8,299 bases of DNA, from assembly GCA_028290765.1 (NCBI GenBank), contig JAQGJF010000942.1, positions 1-8,299 on the forward strand, read 5' to 3'. The notes under the pieces are model-generated. The model saw only the letters and a list, made by a program, of their open reading frames with translations. It had not been told where the DNA came from and searched no databases. This document shows, in pieces, positions 1-4,725 of this stretch. The position numbers and the translations under genes are program-made. The DNA comes from Tardiphaga sp. Its GTDB lineage: Bacteria > Pseudomonadota > Alphaproteobacteria > Rhizobiales > Xanthobacteraceae. How positions within the stretch are numbered: the stretch's first letter is position 1; every line of letters begins with the position of its first letter.

Positions 1-300
1 CTTGCTTTCCAACGGATGGATGGTGTCCGCCCAGCAAGCGCGGACCTCGCCATCGAGAAGGCACGAACGGCGGCGCGGCTACAACGGTCGACGGCGGAGA
101 TCGAGGATAACATAAATCAGGGCCGAACGGCCTTCGTCACTGCCGGCATCATGGTACTGCGCGGCGGTATGCCGATACGTGTAAACGGCGCAGTCGTGGG
201 TGCTGTGGGTGTTGCCGGCTTGAGCAAGGAGATCGACGCCGAGATCGCGAACACCGCGGCGGCCCTGAGCCCCTCTCCGATGACAGCTCAGCATCGGTGA
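1..300 (+). CDS. GlcG/HbpS (DUF336) family heme-binding-like protein, C-terminal part
   Basis: The reading frame is open from base 1 (LAFQRMDGVRPAS...), so the ATG at 16 is internal and the true start lies beyond the left edge. The visible 99 residues match the second half of the GlcG/HbpS domain. The marks are the RMDGVRPAS segment followed by the long helix DLAIEKARTAARLQRST, the loop ending in GGMPIRVNGAVVGAVGVAG, and the last helix with an acidic SKEIDAEIANTAA pattern. Family members include GlcG, encoded with the glycolate-oxidation genes, and the extracellular heme-binding HbpS; most have no assigned reaction, so the function here is open. The domain looks intact to its natural end at TGA 298-300. 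The next 150 bases hold no gene, and the following gene is a pseudogene, so the context gives no partner. Family assignment is firm; substrate or ligand is unknown. Confidence 0.88.
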   Translation, partial: LAFQRMDGVRPASADLAIEKARTAARLQRSTAEIEDNINQGRTAFVTAGIMVLRGGMPIRVNGAVVGAVGVAGLSKEIDAEIANTAAALSPSPMTAQHR

Positions 301-402
301 CGAGTTATTGTTGGCAAGCTTCTCTGATTTGGCAGTGCTGGAGGGCGGCGGGTTCTCGTTCCGATACGAGTTATATGTAGGTACAGCGGGCTACAAGCTG
401 AT

Positions 403-476
403 CACTTCCGCTGTTGGCCCAAAGCGGATGTAGGCGACCGAGCTATCGATGTCCGCCCTTTGATTAAAGCAGACAT
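403..476. repeat. Degenerate interspersed repeat with two imperfect palindromes
   Basis: Two adjacent inverted repeats are visible. TCCGCT at 407-412 pairs perfectly with AGCGGA at 423-428 across a 10-base loop. ATGTCCGC at 449-456 pairs with GCAGACAT at 469-476 with one mismatch. In the symporter frame the segment reads HFRCWPKADVGDRAIDVR, unlike the expected transporter N-terminus. From memory it resembles a non-coding repeat (CTTCCGCTNTTGGCCC...GCGGACAT type) scattered through Bradyrhizobium and Rhodopseudomonas genomes and often mis-annotated as protein. It ends where recognisable symporter sequence begins, so it may mark the break that removed the gene's 5' end. The palindromes are direct observation; the repeat-family identity is recollection. 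Confidence 0.5.
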
Positions 477-1356
477 GGCCATCGCGCTGTTGTTTTTCAT
501 GCACGGGGCGAAACTTTCGCCCGAGGTTGCGTTTCTCGGAGCGCGGCACTGGCGACTGCACACGATGGTGTTCCTGAGCTCGTTCGCGCTGTTTCCGTTG
601 CTCGGAATTTCCGCGCGCTTCCTGGCCCCAAATTTCCTCCCCGACCCGCTCTGGGCCGGGCTGATCCTGCTCACCGCGCTGCCCTCGACGGTACAGGCCT
701 CGATCGCCTTCACGTCAGTGGCAGGCGGCAACGTGCCGGCGGCGCTGTGCAGCGCTACCGTTTCGAGTCTTTTCGGCATTTTCCTCACTCCCCTGATCGC
801 CGGTTTCCTGCTCGCCCGATACGGCCTCGACCTCTCTGCGCGCTCGGTCCTTGCCATCGTGGTGCAGCTTCTGCTGCCCTTCGTCGCCGGTCAGCTGTTG
901 CGGCCGTGGATCGGCGCCTATTTCACGTGCCATCCACGCGCGCTGAAGAGCGTGGATTACGGCTCGATACTACTCATCGTCTAGTCGGCTTTCAGCCACG
1001 GCGTCGTGGACGGTATCTGGCATCAGATCGATGCGGGAGACCTGTTCAAGGTCGCCCTCGTCGATGGCGCGCTGCTCGCGACCGTGATGACCATCCTGAC
1101 CTTTGCGAGCAGGCGGCTCGGGTTTTCGCGTGCCGATCAAATCACCATCATTTTCTGTGGATCAAAGAAAAGCCTCGCCAGCGGCCTGCCGATCGCAACC
1201 TTGCTGTTCTCCAGGCACGTTGGGCTCGTTATCGTCCCATTGATGGTGTTCCATCAAATCCGACTCATGGTCTGCGCGTCGTTCGCGCGGCACTACGCAG
1301 CGCGCCGGGTCACGGCGAGTGAACCGCTTCCAGGTCTCTCCGCAACCTCCGCCTGA
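475..1356 (+). pseudogene. YfeH-type bile acid:sodium symporter family (SBF-like) pseudogene, 5' truncated, internal TAG
   Basis: The translation from base 475 (MAIALLFFMHGAKLSPE) follows the YfeH-type SBF-like transporter family closely. Landmarks are the HWRLH segment, PSTVQASIAFTSVAGGNV, the QLLLPFVAGQLLRPWIG helix, FCGSKKSLASGLP, and the closing PLMVFHQIRLMVCA. These proteins are multi-helix inner-membrane carriers of the BASS superfamily; the substrate is usually unknown. Two lesions are present. First, roughly 40 N-terminal residues are missing: the frame stays open back to 328 without an ATG, but that sequence reads as repeat, and the first possible start is TTG 460. Second, TAG at 982-984 stands where the family motif ILL-V-Y-TAFS has Tyr, after which the same frame continues to TGA 1354-1356. 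A single base change (TAT or TAC to TAG) explains it. No frameshift is seen, so loss of function looks recent. A sequencing error or readthrough could also explain the TAG. Confidence 0.85.
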
Positions 1357-1391
1357 GCGTTTTGGAATCAGCCAGAATAGGGGGAAGACAC

Positions 1392-1496
1392 ATGAAACCC
1401 GCCATCCAGTCACGCAATTGTCTGCCGTTTATGCGCGGCAAAGTCGGGAAGGATTTCATCAACCGCCTTCAGCAAAAAATCAGGCGGTCAATTTGA
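1392..1496 (+). CDS. Possible 34-codon leftover of a truncated gene
   Basis: A short reading frame begins at ATG 1392 with a purine-rich AGGGGGAAG at 1379-1387 as a possible ribosome binding site, 36 bases after the symporter stop. It encodes 34 residues starting MKPAIQSRNCLPFMRGK, rich in basic residues and without recognisable domain or signal peptide. Its end overlaps the 3' end of the integrase remnant on the other strand. One reading is that it is the start of a downstream gene cut off by the integrase-bearing element; another is that it is chance. I do not recognise it. Confidence 0.18.
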   Translation: MKPAIQSRNCLPFMRGKVGKDFINRLQQKIRRSI

Positions 1497-1897
1497 CTGC
1501 CTGCTTCTTGCCGCTCTTCGTGGTGCGAAAGAGGGCAATCCGGGATGCGAAGTCGATATCCTGGACTTTCAGCAATCGCAGGCTCCCGTATCGCCCGCCC
1601 CTGAACAAAGCCCCCGTCACTAACGGACGAAAATCCTCGTCAGCATGATTCCGCAGCCTTTCGCATTCGTCGAGCGTCAAATAGCGCTCGCTGGCGCCGT
1701 CCACATCGGGAAACGGCCTTAGCGCAGTGCGCCACGCAGTATCAGTCGCTGATCGTTTTCTTGGTAATTGCATAGTTGAGGGCAGCCCTCAATGGAGTGA
1801 TAGCGCGGTTAGCACGCGCTCGTCGCTTTCTGACGCGCTCTTCTTCGCTTTCGCTGGCGATCTGCGAACTGATTTCGAGGATATCCTGACCCTGCCT
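1480..1897 (-). pseudogene. Tyrosine recombinase (phage-type integrase) remnant, frameshifted and truncated
   Basis: Two minus-strand frames together give one integrase segment. The upstream frame (1897 down to TGA 1742-1744) contains EEERVRKRRARANRAITPL then RAALNYAITKKTISD, matching the end of the core-binding SAM-like domain. The downstream frame (ATG 1771-1773 to TGA 1480-1482) gives DTAWRTALRPFPDVDGA, then YLTLDECERL, then FRPLVTGALFRGGRYGSLRL, and KSGKKQAVKLT, which is the first part of the catalytic domain. Arg61 of that frame (in GGRYGSL) fits the first catalytic Arg. A net +1 shift near 1742-1750 separates the frames. Everything after KLT is gone, including the HxxR motif and the Tyr nucleophile, and the N-terminal DNA-binding region is missing or unrecognisable. 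It cannot be active and marks an old mobile element. Family call is strong; the exact left boundary is approximate. Confidence 0.75.
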
Positions 1898-2001
1898 TCA
1901 CCGAAAGCGAGCGAAAGGCCCTCAATCATGCCGTGGCATTGATGATCGCCGAGAGATTGGTGGAGCTAGACGATAGCGAAGCGCCAGATGGAAAAGATTA
2001 G
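1873..2001 (+). pseudogene. Gene-like scrap of unknown family, no start codon
   Basis: Between TGA 1870-1872 and TAG 1999-2001 the plus strand reads 42 codons with a protein-like helical pattern: DPAFTESERKALNHAVAL, then MIAERLVELDDSEAPDGKD. There is no ATG before the one inside ALMIAER, and no ribosome binding site, so this is probably the tail of a decayed gene. Just downstream another short frame, 2028-2108, reads MSVRHPGTFERDDVGEFLD and also looks protein-like, but starts right after a stop. I do not recognise either family. Lying beside the integrase remnant, they may be debris of the same element; chance open frames in GC-rich DNA are the alternative. Confidence 0.22.
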
Positions 2002-2236
2002 CCTTCCATGCTTGTGTTTGATAACCAATGTCGGTTCGACACCCCGGGACCTTCGAGCGTGACGACGTCGGCGAGTTTCTCGACCTGATCAACCGCATCA
2101 GCGGGTAGGGCTCGCGAAAGGCGATCTTCTCGCCGACGTCTCGTCCCGGCAATCCATAGGATTCGGCACAAGGCATCGTTCCGCCGTCGAGTCCCATCGC
2201 CAGCAGTGCAAGGCTGCTAGCGATGAGTGTGAAATT
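1922..2236 (-). pseudogene. Start-less exported-protein-like remnant
   Basis: Directly after the 85-residue gene on the minus strand, a frame reads TNFTLIASSLALLAMGLDG, then TMPCAESYGLPGRDVGEK. A hydrophobic stretch followed by PCA and then polar sequence resembles a signal peptide with cleavage after Ala. There is no ATG, GTG or TTG ahead of the hydrophobic part; the first ATG (2195-2197) would cut it off. Near 2095 the sequence in this frame becomes Ser/Arg-rich, while another minus frame becomes protein-like (VDQVEKLADVVTLEGPGV) and ends at TAA 1998-2000. This suggests a further frameshift. I do not recognise a family. It may be a decayed secreted protein; without a homolog this remains a weak call. 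Confidence 0.25.
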
Positions 2237-2492
2237 AGTTCAGAATCATGTCGCCGGGCCAGATTTTGCTGGCCGCGTTTGCCGCGGCTTGCGAATCGCC
2301 GCTTGCGCCTGGAATTTCAGCGCTCGCGCCCGAAATTTCAAAATTGAAAGGAGATCGGCGACAAAAGGCCGCGTTCTGCGCGCCGCAGAAATCACGAGTA
2401 TCGTGATGGATCTCCCGTGCCGCAAATGCCGGCGTCCCGCTCAGCAGGACCATCGAAATGGCAAACAGTCTGGTGATAGTGATTAAACGCAT
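2235..2492 (-). CDS. Small exported protein of unknown function (85 aa)
   Basis: The ATG at 2490-2492 is preceded on the minus strand by AAGAAAGGAGCAAGAAA, a strong Shine-Dalgarno at good spacing, which makes this a credible gene despite its size. Residues 1-24 form a typical Sec signal peptide: MRLITITR, a hydrophobic core LFAISMVLL, then SGTPAFA with likely cleavage after Ala24. The mature part is about 61 residues, begins AREIHHDTRDFCGA, and has two Cys (36 and 44) that could form a disulfide in the periplasm. It then becomes Ala/Ser/Gly-rich, with FEISGASAEIPGASG holding two similar short units, and ends WPGDMILN. I recognise no domain. The C-terminal half may be a frameshifted tail of a longer ancestor, since a second signal-peptide-like remnant follows at once. 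The intergenic region upstream is shared with the divergent response regulator. Export prediction is good; function is unknown. Confidence 0.55.
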   Translation of the reverse strand: MRLITITRLFAISMVLLSGTPAFAAREIHHDTRDFCGAQNAAFCRRSPFNFEISGASAEIPGASGDSQAAANAASKIWPGDMILN

Positions 2493-2992
2493 TTTCTTGC
2501 TCCTTTCTTGTTGGCGCCTCTGCGCTTTAGCCGATCAAACCGACCGCGATGTGCAGAGCGCGGAGACTCTTTATTGGTACTCCTGAGATAGAGTCATATT
2601 TCGCGAACACCGCTAAATTGCTGTTTAGAAAGCATGTATGTCTCAGCAGTCGATGGTCATGAAATAACGGCGGAATGCCGCAGCCGGCCGGGCCGGCGGC
2701 AAGCCAATCCTAAAATGCTATTTAATGGTGCGCTCGATTCCCATGCTTAAGTTTGCCAGTGAGCGGCCCACTGGCTGCTCCCCTGAAGCGGTGGCCAGAT
2801 GGACGCGGAGCGGACGTCGCTCGCCACGCCTTTTCCTCCGACCAGGGCGAGCGGCGCTGTCCGGATTTTCGCGAGAAAACTTTGGTAGCCGCAGGACGCT
2901 GTCATGTCAGTGGTCTCGGGCAAAGGGTACAGCCGTGGAGGCGGGTTGGCTCAACCCCTGCGAATGTTTTTGTGGCAGTTCGGAATCGATTA
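2493..2992. other. 500-base intergenic region between divergent genes, with palindromes
   Basis: No convincing gene lies here. It separates the exported-protein gene (-) from the response regulator (+), so it should hold both promoters, but I could not fix a clear -35/-10 pair. Two structures stand out: GACTCT at 2565-2570 with AGAGTC at 2590-2595 (perfect 6-base arms, 19 apart), and a tight GC hairpin at 2683-2697. The frame of the response regulator stays open upstream to 2753, but that sequence has no receiver-like features, so I treat it as a leader. The stretch 2580-2660 is more AT-rich than its surroundings, as expected of a promoter region. Confidence 0.4.
2683..2697. repeat. Compact GC-rich hairpin
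   Basis: GCCGGC at 2683-2688 and again at 2692-2697 are self-complementary copies separated by CGG, giving a 6-base stem with a 3-base loop. No T-run follows on either strand, and no gene ends nearby, so it is not a convincing terminator. It lies about 300 bases upstream of the response regulator and could be a regulator site, a REP-like remnant or chance in GC-rich DNA. Confidence 0.3.
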
Positions 2993-3670
2993 ATGACTAA
3001 AGTGTTGCTGATCGAGGATGATGGTGAAACGGTCGAGGAAATCACGGCCGAGTTGGCGGATCGCGGTTTCGAAGTCGAATGGTCGGCCAATGGCATCGAG
3101 GGCCTCGGTAAAGCACGCTCGTCCCGGCCCGATGCCATGATCGTCGATCGGCTGCTGCCCGGAATCGATGGCCTCACGGTGATCGAGGCGCTTCGCAGGG
3201 ACCAGGTGCACACCCCGGTGCTGGTGCTGACTACACTCGGCGCTGTGGATGACCGCGTGCGCGGATTGCGGATGGGCGGCGACGACTATCTCACCAAACC
3301 GTTTGCGCTGGTGGAACTCGTCGCCAGGCTGGAGGCGTTGCTGCGCCCGCCGGCCGAATCGCGCGAGCCGACGTTGCGCGTCGGGCCGCTCGAACTCGAC
3401 CTGATCGAGCGCACTGCAAAGCGCGGCGACCGCGTCATCGACCTGTTGCCGCGCGAGTTCCGGCTGCTCGAATATATGATGCAGCGTAGCGATCAACTGC
3501 TGACGCGAGCCATGCTTCTGGAGGGAATCTGGAACTATAAATTCGTTCCGGCGCCGGAGCTGGTCGATGTGCACATAGGCCGGCTGCGCCACAAAGTGGA
3601 TGGAACGGGCGAGCCTCCCCTGATCCACAATGTCCGCGGAGCCGGCTTCATTCTTCGCGCGGGGCCGTGA
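2993..3670 (+). CDS. OmpR/PhoB-family two-component response regulator (225 aa)
   Basis: A cytoplasmic transcription factor, switched by phosphorylation from a sensor kinase. Receiver domain, residues 1-115: MTKVLLIEDDGE with the acidic pair Asp9/Asp10, phosphoacceptor Asp52 in MIVDRLLPGIDGL, Thr80 in VLVLTT, and Lys102 in DDYLTKPF. After a short linker, residues about 130-223 form the winged helix: LLPREFRLLEYMM, then the recognition helix region LVDVHIGRLRHKVD, and the wing IHNVRGAGFIL. Length fits the family. I chose ATG 2993 because the receiver starts there; a longer frame back to 2753 adds nothing recognisable. The ribosome binding site is weak (GGAA at 2982-2985). Such regulators normally sit with a histidine kinase, but none lies in the window and the 3' flank is gene-free for 450 bases. 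The convergent efflux operon could be a target, but no site shows this. Specific stimulus unknown. Confidence 0.93.
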   Translation: MTKVLLIEDDGETVEEITAELADRGFEVEWSANGIEGLGKARSSRPDAMIVDRLLPGIDGLTVIEALRRDQVHTPVLVLTTLGAVDDRVRGLRMGGDDYLTKPFALVELVARLEALLRPPAESREPTLRVGPLELDLIERTAKRGDRVIDLLPREFRLLEYMMQRSDQLLTRAMLLEGIWNYKFVPAPELVDVHIGRLRHKVDGTGEPPLIHNVRGAGFILRAGP

Positions 3671-4120
3671 GGTCCTGATGGCCGGCAGCGACGTGCCGCC
3701 CTTGACGTCTTAAATTTACGTCTTACAGGACATCGGCGCGGCGAGATCCTATGCGTCATTATCCACTGGCAGACCGATCACCACCTTGTCGCACGATCCG
3801 ACAGAATGATCACCAGTCAACTGAACTTTGTCGCGGGCTTGCCCAGCGAACGCCGGGGGTAACAGGTCTCGTCGGCCATCACAGACACACTCAAGATCAC
3901 CACCGCGATGCGTGATCGTTGGTATCGAGCAAGGCAAGCATGTGATGACATTCCGCGTGACGCGCGAACTCCGGCAGATTAGGCCGCAGAATAAACTCGT
4001 ATTTAATCGTCCGGCTCGCTCGAACGGCTATCTATCCCCTGTCTGTCAGTTGTTGCACACGTCGCAAACCGGGTCGCGCGAGCGGCAAATTGCGGGAGTA
4101 GCATAGGAGGAGCGGTTGTA
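3671..4120. other. 450-base gene-poor stretch after the response regulator
   Basis: No reading frame here resembles a known protein; the open frames are short and inconsistent. A sensor kinase would be expected at this place. The only start near the regulator's stop is ATG 3678, which gives just 11 codons (MAGSDVPPLTS, stop). The stretch contains a tandem pair of ACGTCTTA (3705-3712 and 3718-3725) and three copies of GATCACCA (3776, 3808, 3895). It may be the site where a kinase gene was deleted and then degraded, or simply spacer DNA. The last 20 bases carry the ribosome binding site of the next small gene. Confidence 0.45.
3704..3725. repeat. Short tandem direct repeat just downstream of the response regulator
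   Basis: ACGTCTTA occurs at 3705-3712 and 3718-3725, a 13-base period with AATTT between. GACGT (3704-3708) and ACGTC (3718-3722) also form a 5-base stem over a 9-base loop. PhoB/OmpR-type regulators bind paired direct repeats, though usually with about an 11-base period. The position 34 bases after the gene's stop could equally mean a weak terminator. Low certainty of any function. Confidence 0.3.
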
Positions 4121-4408
4121 ATGACCTTTTTCCATCAGTTCAGCGTCTTCGCGGCATCGCGTGGCGAAGGCCTCCATCCGAAACTACGGGCCCTGCTCGA
4201 GCGTGCGGCTGCCTCTCCGTCTTCGGAGGTCTCGATGCGCCATGATGGCCTGATCCAGGCCGGACCAAGTCCGGATTCGGAAGTCGTCTCATCCCGAAAC
4301 AACGTAACGCCGTTTTCGCGAGGGTTGGCCGGCCCCGTTGCTGTTGCGCCCAAACCGCAAATGCGCAAGCCGTCGCCGGCAAATCCGAAACGAGACCGTA
4401 TTGTTTAG
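4121..4408 (+). CDS. Hypothetical protein (95 aa), unknown family
   Basis: ATG 4121 is preceded by AGGAGG at 4105-4110 with ten bases between, a near-ideal Shine-Dalgarno and the main reason to believe in this gene. The product starts MTFFHQFSVFAASRGEG, has one helical segment LHPKLRALLERAAA, and then a long low-complexity part rich in Ser, Pro, Lys and Arg, ending KPSPANPKRDRIV. There is no signal peptide of normal form, no membrane helix and no domain I recognise. It stands alone, 450 bases after the response regulator and convergent with the efflux operon. It could be a truncated or recently arisen gene, or a chance frame with a good ribosome binding site; the unstructured C-terminal two thirds argues for caution. 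Function unknown. Confidence 0.38.
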   Translation: MTFFHQFSVFAASRGEGLHPKLRALLERAAASPSSEVSMRHDGLIQAGPSPDSEVVSSRNNVTPFSRGLAGPVAVAPKPQMRKPSPANPKRDRIV

Positions 4409-4725
4409 TTACGTAGGCTGTCGACCACACGGCCGTCGCAGCGCGTGTGGACGGGCAGTGGCCGATCCTGGACAGCCGCCACCTCGCGCGGCGCGTTACG
4501 GCGATGGTTGGATCCGCCCCAAAATTCGTGCTCGCTGAGGACGGCGCACGGCGCTTCGTCCTCTCAAGTAGAACCGGGCAGGGGGCCAAGCGCCGGCCGA
4601 CTGCGCCCGGCCCGTTCTGTCCGGCCGGCCTGGTCCTTGGCGCAGCGGCAGGGAGAGCAGGGGGCTCATTTGTTCTTCAGCGTCATTGTCTGCAGCATGG
4701 CGCACAGACAGTTTGGCTTCGCGCT
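4409..4725. other. 317-base gap between convergent genes
   Basis: Between the stop of the small plus-strand gene and the stop of the efflux operon no frame resembles a known protein; open frames on both strands are uniformly GC-driven. The main structure is the long hairpin at 4586-4640. On the minus strand a 10-codon frame (MLQTMTLKNK, ATG 4696-4698) lies shortly after the outer-membrane factor stop, with no evidence of being translated. Confidence 0.4.
4586..4640 (-). terminator. Long GC-rich hairpin, possible end signal for the efflux operon
   Basis: Perfect 8-base arms GCCGGCCG (4592-4599) and CGGCCGGC (4622-4629) close a 22-base loop. Outside them CCAAG (4586-4590) pairs with CTTGG (4636-4640), leaving an internal loop of 1 against 6 bases. 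The structure lies 86 bases beyond the stop of the last efflux gene. There is no T-run on either strand, so it is not a classic intrinsic terminator. It may stabilise the mRNA 3' end, act with Rho, or serve both convergent units. The pairing is observed; the role is inferred. Confidence 0.35.

Noticed and set aside
355..370. CTCGT/ACGAG inverted repeat as a terminator for the GlcG-like gene
   Set aside because: Only a 5-base stem with two T after it; too weak to call.
747..1322. 191-codon plus-strand frame within the symporter pseudogene
   Set aside because: Arg/Pro/Ala-rich frame-shifted shadow of the symporter coding sequence.
2753..2992. 80-codon N-terminal extension of the response regulator
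   Set aside because: The frame is open, but the sequence has no receiver or other domain character and the receiver begins exactly at ATG 2993.
2990..3628. 212-codon minus-strand frame opposite the response regulator
   Set aside because: It is the complement shadow of a well-conserved gene and shows no domain of its own.
3776..3904. CRISPR-like array from the repeated GATCACCA
   Set aside because: Repeat units are only 8-10 bases and unevenly spaced, with no spacer pattern and no cas genes.
4140..4589. 149-codon minus-strand frame across the small hypothetical gene and the gap
   Set aside because: No ribosome binding site or family similarity; composition is typical of a GC-rich shadow, and the plus-strand gene has the better start signal.
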